Assembly: GCA_964424105.1 (NCBI GenBank)
Contig: CAYRHJ010000032.1
Location: forward strand, 78,853 to 142,852
Source of the DNA: CAYRHJ01 sp964424105
GTDB taxonomy: Bacteria > Planctomycetota > Phycisphaerae > UBA1845
Length of the DNA stretch: 64,000 nucleotides
Reading direction: 5' to 3'
This document shows, one piece after another, positions 17,636 to 26,831 of the stretch (its first letter is position 1; each line of letters opens with the position of its first letter). A program made the position numbers and the translations under genes. The notes below the pieces were generated by a model. It was given only the letters and a program-made list of their open reading frames with translations, was not told where the DNA came from and did not search any database.

Positions 17636-18036
17636 GCACAACATTCCGTGGTTCACCGCGACCGCGGGAGACGACGAAAGGCCAAAATAGACCACAGAGG
17701 GCACAGAGGGCACAGAGGGGGGGATGTTGCCTAAGAGACGATTTACGAAAACTCCTCGCCGAAGCCCGGGAATCAGGGTACGCCGACCTGTCGCCACTCT
17801 TTTCCTTCCTCTGTGGCGAATTCCTGATTTCCTTGCCGTTGCTGGTCGGGGACCGCTCCCTGACGGTCGCGGCTCTGAAAGAAGCGGTCGCGGCTCTGAA
17901 AAAAGCGGTCGCGGATCGGCATGGTTGGAGTGCCTCAATTGGAAAGTGCGAATTAGCCAATCCGTGTGCATGTGGTGAAAGCACCCCATTCTGATCGGTA
18001 AGCGACGATCGTGGACATGGCGGGAAGGTGGGAGAA
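17636..18036. repeat. intergenic region with a 9-bp tandem repeat and family 2 array
   Basis: Contains three exact copies of CACAGAGGG at 17693-17719. At about 17845-17920 a family 2 element (GACCGCTCCCTGACGGTCGCGGCTC) is followed by two shortened units, each with AAGCGGTCGCGG(A/C)TC. A short open frame across it is only the repeats. The rest should hold the promoter of the DHH phosphoesterase gene. Confidence 0.8.
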
Positions 18037-19047
18037 ATGGCACCATCGGATGAAATGTTCCGCTCAATGGCCCGTATCGTGACGGCATGGGAGAAGCCTT
18101 TGCTTTTGTCCCACGCCAGACCCGACGGCGATGCGATGGGGTCATTGTTGGCCATGCGTTCCATTTTGCGAGCGCTCGGTTCAGCGCCGGTCGTAGCCCT
18201 GTTCGATCCCGTGCCGGAAAATCTCGCATTCATGGTTACGGCGGAGTCGCTCATCCAATGGGAGCAGTGGCATCGTAACGGAGGTCGGGCCGGCGTGGAC
18301 GGCGTGTTGGTCATGGACACATGCACCTACAGCCAACTTGAGCCGGCAGCGGAATGGCTGCGAACCATCCGAAAAGACGCGAGCGTGCCCATCGTGGCGG
18401 TGGATCATCACGTCACGCGCGACGACGTTGCCCATCATGTGCTGGCGGATGAATCGGCGGCGGCGACGTGTTCCATTCTGTTTGATTGGGCCCGGGCATG
18501 TGAATGGCCCGTCACCGCCGACGTCGCGCTGGCCTTGTTCGTCGGCATCGCCACTGATACGGGCTGGTTTCGCTTTTCCAACACGGATCAGCGAACGCTT
18601 CAGGTCGCCGCTGATCTGGTGGCACGGGGCGTGATTCCGAACGATCTACACGAGATGATCTATCAATCGGAGTCGGCCTGTCGCGTGCGTCTTCTCGGTG
18701 CGGCGTTGTGCGCCATGGAATTACTGAATGGCGATTCCGTCGCGATGATGACCATTGATTCAGACATGTATCGCCGCACCGGCACCTCGCCGGCGGACAC
18801 CGAAGGAATCATCAACGAACCCATGAAGATCGCATCGGTTCAACTGTCCATCCTTCTGGCAGCGCCGATCAACCCCAGCGATCCCGTCAAAGCCAGCTTT
18901 CGCAGCAAGGGTCAGATCAACGTGGCGGAGTTAGCTGCCGGGTTTGGAGGCGGTGGCCACCCCCGTGCCGCCGGTGCCCGGATCCCCGGCCCGCCCGACA
19001 CCGTCAGGACACGTATTCTCGATGCCGTTCAGTCGTTGCGTCGATAG
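18037..19047 (+). CDS. nrnA: DHH-family phosphoesterase, NrnA-like
   Basis: A 336-residue protein with the DHH domain (LLSHARPDGDAMGSLLAM; VMDTC; DHHVTRD) and the C-terminal DHHA1 domain ending in GFGGGGHPRAAGARI. Family members degrade nanoRNA (2-5 nt) and dephosphorylate 3'-phosphoadenosine 5'-phosphate using Mn2+. I use the ATG at 18037, with GGAAGG 9 bases before it; a GTG at 18028 is in frame. It stands alone between glgX and kbl. Distant DHH relatives with other substrates cannot be excluded. Confidence 0.85.
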   Translation: MAPSDEMFRSMARIVTAWEKPLLLSHARPDGDAMGSLLAMRSILRALGSAPVVALFDPVPENLAFMVTAESLIQWEQWHRNGGRAGVDGVLVMDTCTYSQLEPAAEWLRTIRKDASVPIVAVDHHVTRDDVAHHVLADESAAATCSILFDWARACEWPVTADVALALFVGIATDTGWFRFSNTDQRTLQVAADLVARGVIPNDLHEMIYQSESACRVRLLGAALCAMELLNGDSVAMMTIDSDMYRRTGTSPADTEGIINEPMKIASVQLSILLAAPINPSDPVKASFRSKGQINVAELAAGFGGGGHPRAAGARIPGPPDTVRTRILDAVQSLRR

Positions 19048-19121
19048 GCTGTTGACCGTCTAATACTCGTGTACTGCGTGGAAATGACTATCAGTAGGTG
19101 TGCGGCGGAAGCGAGGGAATC

Positions 19122-20363
19122 ATGTATACCCGAGTGAAACAATTCCTTGACGACGAGATCCAATCGATCCGTCAGGCCGGCCTCTACAAAGTGGAACGGG
19201 TCATCGTTTCACCGCAATCCAACCATATCGCGGTGACATACCCGCGACACGATCCGCCGCGGGACGTCATCAACTTTTGCAGCAACAACTATCTGGGCCT
19301 GTCGTCCCATCCCGAGGTGATGGCCGCCGCTCGCGAGGGATTGGAATCGCGAGGCTTCGGTCTATCGAGCGTCCGATTCATCTGCGGTACGCAGGACATT
19401 CACAAAGAGTTGGAACACACCATCAGCGGTTTTCTGGGCACCGAAGACACGCTCCTGTACACCTCCTGCTTCGACGCCAACGGTGGCCTGTTCGAAACGT
19501 TGCTCGGCCCAGACGACATCGTCATCACCGATCAACTCAATCACGCTTCGATCATCGACGGCATCCGTCTGTGCAAGGCCAAGCGCCTGATCTATCAGCA
19601 CGCTGACATGGCTGATTTGGAGTCGAGGCTTAAGGAATCCGCGTCCGCGCGATTTCGATTGATCGCCACCGACGGGGTTTTCAGCATGGACGGCGACGTG
19701 GCCAAGCTGGGCGAAATCTGCGAACTGGCGGACAAGCATGACGCCCTTGTGATGGTCGACGATTCGCACGCCACGGGATTCATGGGGCGGACGGGCCGAG
19801 GCACGCACGAGCATTGCGGCGTGATGGGCAGGGTGGACGTTTTCACGACGACGTTCGGCAAGGCCCTGGGCGGTGCATGTGGAGGCTGCACGTCAGGGCG
19901 GCGTGAAATCATCGAATTGCTTCGGCAGCGGTCGCGGCCTTATCTGTTCTCCAATTCGTTGCCGCCCGTGGTGGTCAGTGCGACCCGGCGCGCTTTTGAA
20001 ATGTTGACCGGCTCGACAAGCTTGCGTGATCGCCTCGAATCGAACACCAAACGATTTCGTGCCGGTATGACCGATGCCCGCTTCGACATCAAGCCGGGCG
20101 TGCATCCCATTGTGCCCATCATGCTTTACAACGCGAAACTGAGCCAGGACGTGGCCCGCGATCTTTTCGCCGAAGGCATTTACGTCATCGGCTTCTATTT
20201 CCCCGTCGTGCCGAAAGGTCAAGCTCGCATTCGCGTCCAATTGTCCGCCGGACACACGACCGAGCAGATCGACCAAGCCGTGTCGGCCTTCACCAAGGTC
20301 GGGCGAAAGTACGACGTCCTGGGCAAGACGCGTGATGACACCCTGGCCATCTATGGTGAATAG
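19122..20363 (+). CDS. kbl: glycine C-acetyltransferase (2-amino-3-ketobutyrate CoA ligase)
   Basis: A 413-residue alpha-oxoamine synthase: NFCSNNYLGLSSHPEV near the N-terminus, the aldimine-stacking DANGG, MVDDSHATGFMG, and the PLP lysine in TTFGKALGGACGG. FICGTQDIHKELE and the overall match favour Kbl over BioF. It splits 2-amino-3-oxobutyrate with CoA into glycine and acetyl-CoA in threonine breakdown. The usual tdh partner is not adjacent. The ATG at 19122 has GAGGG just upstream; an earlier in-frame start at 19098 is unlikely. Confidence 0.9.
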   Translation: MYTRVKQFLDDEIQSIRQAGLYKVERVIVSPQSNHIAVTYPRHDPPRDVINFCSNNYLGLSSHPEVMAAAREGLESRGFGLSSVRFICGTQDIHKELEHTISGFLGTEDTLLYTSCFDANGGLFETLLGPDDIVITDQLNHASIIDGIRLCKAKRLIYQHADMADLESRLKESASARFRLIATDGVFSMDGDVAKLGEICELADKHDALVMVDDSHATGFMGRTGRGTHEHCGVMGRVDVFTTTFGKALGGACGGCTSGRREIIELLRQRSRPYLFSNSLPPVVVSATRRAFEMLTGSTSLRDRLESNTKRFRAGMTDARFDIKPGVHPIVPIMLYNAKLSQDVARDLFAEGIYVIGFYFPVVPKGQARIRVQLSAGHTTEQIDQAVSAFTKVGRKYDVLGKTRDDTLAIYGE

Positions 20364-20480
20364 GTTACCTCCGCACGCTCGGGTGCAAACCCGACACGTT
20401 GGAATCCATGGCCAACCGAGGGCCGCGTTGAGGACATTCTTGACCATCCACTCGTGGCCGGATACGCTGGTTTTGCGGAG

Positions 20481-20545
20481 TCGCCGGGCCATGTCGCCGG
20501 GCCATGTCGCCGGGCAATGTCGCCGGGCAATGTCGCCGGGCAGTG
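20481..20545. repeat. 13-bp tandem repeat, five copies
   Basis: Five head-to-tail copies of TCGCCGGGC(C/A)(A/G)TG, at 20481-20493, 20494-20506, 20507-20519, 20520-20532 and 20533-20545. They drift gradually from CATG to CAATG to CAGTG forms. The array lies between kbl and tRNA-Ser in a 301-base gap without a gene. Confidence 0.9.
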
Positions 20546-20664
20546 TCCCGGTACTTCGCGGCGGCTCGGCGCGGATTGCAGACTAAGTGAAAGTCGCGAG
20601 ACGTGGGCGTCGTCGCCGGGCGAATCGTGAAATTCATCGTTACTGAGTGCACGTAGACTTTTTT

Positions 20665-20755
20665 GGAGAGGTGGCTGAGCGGCTGAAAGCAACGGTTTGC
20701 TAAACCGTCGTGCTGGGTCACACCGGCACCGGGGGTTCGAATCCCCCCCTCTCCG
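20665..20755 (+). tRNA. tRNA-Ser (anticodon GCU)
   Basis: A 91-base type II tRNA. The acceptor stem GGAGAGG pairs with CCTCTCC, with discriminator G. The D arm contains GGCTGAGCGGCTGAAAG. The anticodon arm CGGTTTGCTAAACCG puts GCT in the loop. A long variable arm and TTCGAAT T-loop follow. No encoded CCA end is seen. This tRNA reads AGC and AGU. Confidence 0.95.
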
Positions 20756-20851
20756 ATGCTCCGCATTTCCAGCCCGCACATGCGGTGTTCCCAAGTTTGC
20801 TAGTTAGAGTGCCAAATTCAAGCCGCCCGGAATCGGCGCAAGCCCAAGTCC

Positions 20852-20876
20852 CACACGGTCGCGGCTCGGTCAATTT
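20852..20876 (+). repeat. family 2 element, short form
   Basis: TCCCACACGGTCGCGGCTCGG, a short variant of family 2 (no GACCGCTC half), between tRNA-Ser and the M32 peptidase stop. The same short form is found at about 39222-39246 and inside ubiD. Confidence 0.7.
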
Positions 20877-20899
20877 AGGCGCCCCAAATTCAAATTGTG

Positions 20900-22393
20900 T
20901 TACAACGCATAGAGCGGCGTGAATTTGTTTTCCAAGTAATTCAGGAAGGGCTTGACTGACAGGGATTGCCCGGTGACTCGGCGGACGAGTTCGTTTGCTG
21001 GATATCGCATGCCGAGTCTGTGAATGTTGACACGCAGCCATTCGAGCAACGTGGCCAATTCACCACGAGAAACCCGTTCGTCGAGATCCGGAACGTCGCG
21101 ACGGATGGCTTCGAAGAACTGCGCGGCGTAGAGTTTGCCCAGGGCATACGTTGGAAAATACCCGAACGATCCCATCGACCAGTGAATGTCCTGAAGGCAG
21201 CCGAGGCGGTTCGATGGCGGGTCCAGCCCCAGCAGGCTGCGGAAGCCGGCGTTCCACGCTTCCGGCAGGTCCGCAACGTCGAGTCGACCGTCCAGCAAGT
21301 CCAATTCCAGGTTGAATCGGAGTATGATGTGGAGGTTGTAGGTGACCTCGTCCGCCTCGACGCGAATGAACGACGGCTTGACGACGTTGACGGCCCCGAC
21401 GAACGCATCCAAATTGACATCGTCGAGGGACGGAGCGAAGGACTTCTGACAGTCTGGGTAAAAGTGTTGCCAAAACGGCTGGCTACGACCGACGAAGTTT
21501 TCCCAAAAGAGCGACTGGGATTCGTGAATGCCCAGCGAGGCGGCGTGTCCGGCGGGCGTGAAGACATGCTGCGGATCGAGTCCTTGTTCGTATAGGCCAT
21601 GGCCCGCCTCGTGAAGACTTCCGAAAAACGCCGGGCTGAAAAAGGTTTCGTCGTACCGGGTGGTCAGCCGCACGTCGGTTGGCGTGGTGCCGGAGCAAAA
21701 AGGGTGGGCGGAGACGTCCAGGCGTCCGGCGTCGAAATCGAAGCCGATGGCTGCGAGGATGTGACGTGCGAACGATTCCTGTGCGGCTCGCGGGTAGGGA
21801 CGATGGAGGATCGATTCATCGGGCTGGGCGGGGCTGTTGACGATTCGTTGGACGAACTCGGCCAATGATTTGCCTAACTCGGCAAACAGCTTGGCGATGT
21901 CGGCGGTTTTGGCATCCGGCTCAAATTCGTCGAGCAGGGCGTCGTAGCGGTGTTCCGCATATCCGACGTGGTCGGCGAGTTCGCGCTTCAGCTTGATCAG
22001 TTCAGCCAGGTGGGGCGCGAAGACGGCGAAGTGATCATCCGCGCGAGCCATGGCCCAGACGGCCTTGGCTCGTGATGAAGTTCGGGCGATGGCGGCCACC
22101 AGATCAGCCGGCACCTTGACGGCTCGATGGTAAGCGCGGCGGAACTCGCGAACGTTGGTTTCGACGACGGGATCGCTTGAATGGCCATCCAATTCTGCAA
22201 GAAGGTCGCCGATTTCGGGGGCGGATTGTCGTTCGTGGATGAATCGAGCCATCAAGGACAATTGCGCGGATCGGCCTTCGATGCCCTTGGGCGGCATCAG
22301 CGTCTCCTGATCCCAATCGAGCAACGATTCAATGGCGGAGAGCTGTCCCACCTCGCGGACGCGATTCATGAATCGTTCATACGCTCGTGTCAT
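20900..22393 (-). CDS. M32 family carboxypeptidase (Taq type)
   Basis: A 497-residue thermostable carboxypeptidase 1 (M32) protein. The zinc site HEAGH is in SLHEAGHGLYEQGLD, with HESQSLFWENFVGRS further on; DVRLTTRYDE and IRVEADEVTYNLHIILRF are also family blocks. It removes C-terminal residues from peptides in the cytoplasm. The ATG at 22393 (MTRAYERF) has AGGAG 9 bases upstream, so the 41 residues of open frame before it are left out. It is a single-gene unit; the length is normal for the family. Confidence 0.93.
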   Translation of the reverse strand: MTRAYERFMNRVREVGQLSAIESLLDWDQETLMPPKGIEGRSAQLSLMARFIHERQSAPEIGDLLAELDGHSSDPVVETNVREFRRAYHRAVKVPADLVAAIARTSSRAKAVWAMARADDHFAVFAPHLAELIKLKRELADHVGYAEHRYDALLDEFEPDAKTADIAKLFAELGKSLAEFVQRIVNSPAQPDESILHRPYPRAAQESFARHILAAIGFDFDAGRLDVSAHPFCSGTTPTDVRLTTRYDETFFSPAFFGSLHEAGHGLYEQGLDPQHVFTPAGHAASLGIHESQSLFWENFVGRSQPFWQHFYPDCQKSFAPSLDDVNLDAFVGAVNVVKPSFIRVEADEVTYNLHIILRFNLELDLLDGRLDVADLPEAWNAGFRSLLGLDPPSNRLGCLQDIHWSMGSFGYFPTYALGKLYAAQFFEAIRRDVPDLDERVSRGELATLLEWLRVNIHRLGMRYPANELVRRVTGQSLSVKPFLNYLENKFTPLYAL

Positions 22394-22527
22394 GCGGAGT
22401 CGCTCCTGCCGTCCTCCGTGCTGAAACCGGATGACACTGGCCAGGCGAACAAAAAGACCCGCCGGAACACCGTGGCCCGGCGGGTCGTTAAGGCATACTG
22501 GACTAGACCGGTTCACGGTCCGTCAAC

Positions 22528-22592
22528 GACCGCTTCCTGACAATCGCGGCTCGGAAGAGACGCGGTCGCGGCTCGGAAACAGACGGGCGTGC
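22528..22592 (+). repeat. family 2 elements, two adjacent units
   Basis: GACCGCTTCCTGACAATCGCGGCTCGG followed by GACGCGGTCGCGGCTCGG, between the M32 peptidase and the small dockerin-like gene. Just before it (22448-22490), GACCCGCCGG and CCGGCGGGTC form a strong hairpin that may end the M32 or neighbouring transcripts. Confidence 0.75.
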
Positions 22593-22608
22593 GTGAACGA
22601 CGCCGGAA

Positions 22609-23037
22609 CTAGGATCCGACGTCGAGGATTGGCTGAATGACCAACCAGTCGTAATCGTCCACGTCGTCGTCGTCGTCAAAATCGAATCGTCCACAGCCGG
22701 ATTTCAGGCCGCCGCCCGGACCCGACATGCAATCATGCATGCAACTGTAATCGCTCAACTCCACGATCTGATCGGTGTTGCAATCGCCCGGCAAGGTCGG
22801 TGCCAGCACCGCGCCGATACAGCCCATGGCGCCGGCGTGCATGATGACACTGCTGCGCGACGACCGGCCGATGAGCGCCTGTCCATAATTGAACAGGGCG
22901 TTCTGGCCGGCTTCACCAACGCCGGCTGAAACGGCCGTACACTTTGCAGATACGCTGCCGCCGACACTTGACGATTCATTTTCCGCAGTAGGCGCCGAGG
23001 CCAGCGCGATGGATAATATGGTGATCAACAAATTCAT
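22609..23037 (-). CDS. small exported protein with dockerin-like C-terminus
   Basis: A 142-residue protein with a short signal peptide (MNLLITILSIALASA) and a C-terminal part GDCNTDQIVELSDYSCMHDC...FDFDDDDDVDDYDWLVIQ. This two-part Asp-rich pattern is like the type I dockerin-related EF-hand repeat found at the ends of many planctomycete exported proteins; here it has extra cysteines. The rest is Ser/Ala-rich with no known domain. The ATG at 23037 has AGGAG 9 bases upstream. It is 42 bases downstream of the protease gene and likely co-transcribed. Its role is unknown. Confidence 0.7.
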   Translation of the reverse strand: MNLLITILSIALASAPTAENESSSVGGSVSAKCTAVSAGVGEAGQNALFNYGQALIGRSSRSSVIMHAGAMGCIGAVLAPTLPGDCNTDQIVELSDYSCMHDCMSGPGGGLKSGCGRFDFDDDDDVDDYDWLVIQPILDVGS

Positions 23038-23079
23038 TTTATGATTCTCCTGAATGGATGAAAGATCATTGTTGCACTC

Positions 23080-24747
23080 CTAGCCTCCGATGAGCACCGA
23101 GCCGCCCACGGGAATCAGATCGACCCTCTCATCCATGAAGACGGACTCGGAATACGTCCCGGCTTGAATCTGGATGCGTGGAGCCGTCCAATTGTGACTA
23201 TCGACGAGACTGTCGGCTTCACCGACCGTGTTGAACGGGTTGGCGGGCGTTCCCAATTCGACTCCGACAAACAATCGATTGACGTTGATCGTGCCACCGA
23301 TTCGTAGCCAGCGTTCGATGATGGGAAACGTTATGTTGAATCGACCGTATAGGCTGCTGTATTGCTCGCGATTGGTGCAGCCGGGGGTGATGTTGGTCGG
23401 AAAGCAGATGCCAAAGAGCTGCCCCATCACGCGGTCGCCGCCGTCGAAAATGGCTGACCCGCTGGAACCGCCCTCGGTGATGCCATTATCCATTTCCAGA
23501 TAATGATACATGTTCGTGGGACGGTTGGTGCACGGTCCTGCGTTCAACTCCGAATGCATCTGCGTGCCTCGCCGGAAGCTCCCACTGGGATGATGATAGC
23601 CGACGAACGTTACCGGCAGACCACCGGTGGTGAAACCGGCCAAGGCGGTGAATGCGTTTCCGTTCAGACGGATGAACGTCATGTCGTTGCCGGAGTTCGT
23701 TGAATTGGTGTTCAGCAACTGGCCGCCATTGCTTCGCGGAAGGGAGGCATAGCTCGGCAACGTACCGTTGCAGGCGTTCGTCGTCCAATCCCAGACGACC
23801 TCCAGCGTGTTCACTGATGTTTGCGTACTGAGACAGTGAAACGCGGTCAGGAAGTGGGGCACGGCGGTGGCGCCGTCGAAATCGTTCAAGGCTGTGCCGG
23901 AGCACAAGAAGTTGCCCGTGCCGACCATGAAATTCATCTGCCCTGATGCGTCTCGACCGAAAGTATCGGTGGCGAAACAGTTGGCATCGACGTGGCAGCC
24001 CAGCAGACCTTCCGGGTCGGCTGCGTCAGCGGGGCTGGCGGTCAATCCGCCCGGATGTTGATCAAAATGGATCAAGTCCGGCACGTCGAACTGTGGAGCG
24101 TCGGTGCCGGTCACCTCGATATAGGCGGTGTCACCCGGCACGTAGGCCGTCCAGAAATCGCCGTCCTGTTCCGGACCGGTCCCAGTAAACGGCCCGCGGA
24201 CAATCAGGCCATCGAGAACCGTATCGGAATAGACGAGCACGCTGCCTTGGCCGACGTTGAAGTCGGTAAAATGCAATCGAATCCCAATGGCGCCGGGCGA
24301 TCGGACGGACAACGTATACAGGTCGTTTCCATTGGGATCCGCGAGTCTCTGCGAGGCGCCGCCCGGCAAAAAGACGTTGAGATTTTGCAACGAACGGTTC
24401 AGACCCACCCGTTTGGGGGGCGTGCTGATGTTTGCAAAATGAGTGGCCGCCTCGGCCTCCACGGCGTCCATCTCGATTTGGCTGACGACTTTCAGCTCGG
24501 AAACATTGACCGCTGCGCGAAACGCGGTGGCCATGTTAAGGCTGATGGGTACGGGCGGGTCCGGCAGGTTCAGGACTGGGGCGGCTTGTGCGTCGACGAT
24601 TTCCTGTGCTCGCGCCGCGGACGACCATGTCATCCAAGCGGCGAGGGCCAGCATCGACAAACCGAGCCGTCCAAGCGGTTTCCTGGAATCCGGCTTTCGC
24701 CGGAATGACGGGTTCGAACGCAATTGGTTGGCTTTTGTCATGTTCAT
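23080..24747 (-). CDS. exported trypsin-like serine protease
   Basis: A 555-residue protein with a chymotrypsin-fold domain in its middle (about residues 260-470): catalytic His in LTAFHC, Asp in GNDMTFIRL and Ser in EGGSSGSAIFD. The layout, with GCHVDANC and paired cysteines, is like lysyl-endopeptidase-type (Achromobacter protease I) proteins. The C-terminus has a short IQAGTYSESVF piece typical of parallel beta-helix proteins. The ATG at 24747 has AAAGGA upstream, which fixes the start. The long n-region before the signal-peptide core is family 1 repeat DNA read in frame (NPSFRRKPDSR). Confidence 0.8.
   Translation of the reverse strand: MNMTKANQLRSNPSFRRKPDSRKPLGRLGLSMLALAAWMTWSSAARAQEIVDAQAAPVLNLPDPPVPISLNMATAFRAAVNVSELKVVSQIEMDAVEAEAATHFANISTPPKRVGLNRSLQNLNVFLPGGASQRLADPNGNDLYTLSVRSPGAIGIRLHFTDFNVGQGSVLVYSDTVLDGLIVRGPFTGTGPEQDGDFWTAYVPGDTAYIEVTGTDAPQFDVPDLIHFDQHPGGLTASPADAADPEGLLGCHVDANCFATDTFGRDASGQMNFMVGTGNFLCSGTALNDFDGATAVPHFLTAFHCLSTQTSVNTLEVVWDWTTNACNGTLPSYASLPRSNGGQLLNTNSTNSGNDMTFIRLNGNAFTALAGFTTGGLPVTFVGYHHPSGSFRRGTQMHSELNAGPCTNRPTNMYHYLEMDNGITEGGSSGSAIFDGGDRVMGQLFGICFPTNITPGCTNREQYSSLYGRFNITFPIIERWLRIGGTINVNRLFVGVELGTPANPFNTVGEADSLVDSHNWTAPRIQIQAGTYSESVFMDERVDLIPVGGSVLIGG
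24682..24710 (+). repeat. family 1 element in the signal-peptide coding region
   Basis: CTGGAATCCGGCTTTCGCCGGAATGACGG on the plus strand, inside the start of the protease gene, which is read from the other strand. Here it encodes NPSFRRKPDSR, adding five basic residues just before the hydrophobic core. Confidence 0.9.
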
Positions 24748-24815
24748 ACGTCGTTCCTTTCGTGTAGGTCTATGGGCCTGATGATGATCCCTTCAATGAC
24801 CACGATCAACGCGGT

Positions 24816-26831
24816 TTATTGCAGGGATACCAAGACCAGAACCAGACCCTTACCCTCGGTTAACGACGTCATCGCTTTGCCAATGATCGCGCCTTGTGAC
24901 CGATCGTGGTCGGTGACCTTCATGGCGTGACCGGGAACATCGGAGGTGGTGAGAAGGTCGCCCGGCTCAATGGGGCCGTTCGACGCATCCACGAGGCAGT
25001 ACACACGACCGGTCAGGGCGACGGGATGGTCACCGTTGGCGACCGAACCCTCTTGACCCATCAACATGCCCGTCTTGATCCCGCCAGCTCCACTGACGAT
25101 GCCCGCCACCGTGCGATCATACGCCTTCGAGCTGACCATCAGCTTGCCCGCGTTCCGCGGATCGATGGACACCACCATTCCGGGCTGAACGTCGCCCGAC
25201 GAGGCTTGAATGTCGAACTGCTCGGACAGGTCGGAACCGCCGGTGATGTTGATTTCCTGGGTAGTGACGCGCCCGTCACCACTAACGTCACCATCGAGTG
25301 TGATGGTGACGGTTCCCGCGGCGTTGCGAATCTGGACCAAGCCGGCGCTGCCGGAATCTCCGTCCATGAAAACGGTGGCTGTGCCAGAACCGTCACCCCT
25401 GAAGAGCGAAAGCTCGCCGCCATCGGAACCGGAACCGGCGCTGAGGATGACCGTGCGATCGTTGGTTACGGAACCGTCAAACAGTAGCAATTCGCCGAAT
25501 CCACCGTTCCAGAGGCGCCAGTTCTCCAGCCCATCCGTGCCATGTCCGCTGATTTGGCCAATGGCTCCGAAAATCTCTACGCCGGGGTCCCCGTCGCTCT
25601 GGCGAAACACGGCATGTCCTGAACCGTTGGCATCGATGATGGCTCGCGTGGCGAACGTGTTCACGCCCGTGGACTGATTGAGCGTGATGCTGCCGAAGGT
25701 ATCCGCACGCAACGCTACGCCCGGCCAGATGCTGTCGGTCAAGTGCATGTTCATAAACCCGCCGCCGCCGCCGGCGGGGCTGCCCAAAATCACGGTTTGG
25801 GCGCCGGCCTCATCGTTCGTACGCAGCACGCCGCCCCCATTGCCGTTGCTTCCCAATGATGCATGCACCGTACCACCGATGTTGGCGACGTGACGGATTT
25901 GGCCCTCAGCAGACACCGTGCCGTCCCCGCCATTCGCAAAGACCGATGGGCCGCCGTCGGCGTCAGTGAGCGTGAGTTGACCACCGAAATTGCTGGTCGC
26001 GCTGAGTATGGCTGTGATTTGATTGCCCTCATCATCATGAAGCAGGACTTCGCCCCAGAGGTCGCCCCAGAGCCGGATCTGTTCCAGGCCATCGCTGCCG
26101 TACATGTTGATGCGAGGTACTGCAAAAAACTCAAACACCCGCTGCGCCACGTTATTATGATTTCCCCATATTCCTAAAAATCCCGGGTCCGTCGCGTCGC
26201 CCAAGTCAATATTGTCATCAAGTTCAGGACTGGCCACCCGGTTCACGCGATAGGCATAGGGAACAGCCGTCAACGGGGTGCGCGGCAGTAGCTCCGCGGC
26301 TCCGTTGACGCGAATACCCATTTCCCGGCCCGTTCCATCGAACGATGACGCGGAAACGGGGATTTGCGCGTTGATCACGCCGTCCGTCATGGGCACGTTG
26401 TTCACGTTGATCGGACCTTCCACAAGCGGACCGCCGCCGGCTTCGTAAATCCGAACGGCGAGATCCACCGAAGCGCCGGCCAGTGGATCACCATTGTTGT
26501 CCGTCAGTAACGCTTGCAGACTCACTTGAGCGGTGTCATTGTCAAAGATGGGAGCGGGCGGACCGACAAATTCCGAGCTTGAAACAGCTCCTTGAGTTCC
26601 CGCAAAGGGCAACGATGACCCGGAATCTTGCACGCCGGCGTCGAAAGTCGTCGGATCGACGGGTTCAGATACAATCGGCGGCTGCGAATGCTGCAACCCC
26701 GTGTCATCCTCTTGATCCACGTCGGCAACAATCGCATCGCCCACGTCCTGGTCGGTAATCTCGTTTTGGGCGTATGCCGAGACAACACCCCACATGCCAA
26801 TCGCGCCAATAATACACAGCAATCGTCCCAT
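24816..26831 (-). CDS. large exported protein with S74/tail-fibre-like C-terminal region
   Basis: A 671-residue protein with a signal peptide (MGRLLCIIGAIGMWGVVSAYAQ). Residues about 95-190 (AQVSLQALLTDNNGDPLAGASVDLAVRIYEAGG) look like an Ig-like carrier domain. The middle is repetitive, with Gly/Asp-rich strands, and resembles adhesin or tail-fibre stalks. The last about 130 residues (QPGMVVSIDP...GRVYCLVDASNGPIEPGDLLTTSDVPGHAMK...GAIIGKAMTSL) are a conserved tail common to exported proteins of this group. ATG at 26831 with AAGGAG. It lies upstream of the protease gene on the same strand. The function is not known; a surface or matrix role is inferred. Confidence 0.65.
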   Translation of the reverse strand: MGRLLCIIGAIGMWGVVSAYAQNEITDQDVGDAIVADVDQEDDTGLQHSQPPIVSEPVDPTTFDAGVQDSGSSLPFAGTQGAVSSSEFVGPPAPIFDNDTAQVSLQALLTDNNGDPLAGASVDLAVRIYEAGGGPLVEGPINVNNVPMTDGVINAQIPVSASSFDGTGREMGIRVNGAAELLPRTPLTAVPYAYRVNRVASPELDDNIDLGDATDPGFLGIWGNHNNVAQRVFEFFAVPRINMYGSDGLEQIRLWGDLWGEVLLHDDEGNQITAILSATSNFGGQLTLTDADGGPSVFANGGDGTVSAEGQIRHVANIGGTVHASLGSNGNGGGVLRTNDEAGAQTVILGSPAGGGGGFMNMHLTDSIWPGVALRADTFGSITLNQSTGVNTFATRAIIDANGSGHAVFRQSDGDPGVEIFGAIGQISGHGTDGLENWRLWNGGFGELLLFDGSVTNDRTVILSAGSGSDGGELSLFRGDGSGTATVFMDGDSGSAGLVQIRNAAGTVTITLDGDVSGDGRVTTQEINITGGSDLSEQFDIQASSGDVQPGMVVSIDPRNAGKLMVSSKAYDRTVAGIVSGAGGIKTGMLMGQEGSVANGDHPVALTGRVYCLVDASNGPIEPGDLLTTSDVPGHAMKVTDHDRSQGAIIGKAMTSLTEGKGLVLVLVSLQ

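Noticed and set aside
20481..20545. Possible CRISPR array
   Set aside because: Units are 13 bp head to tail without spacers, and no cas gene is in the window.
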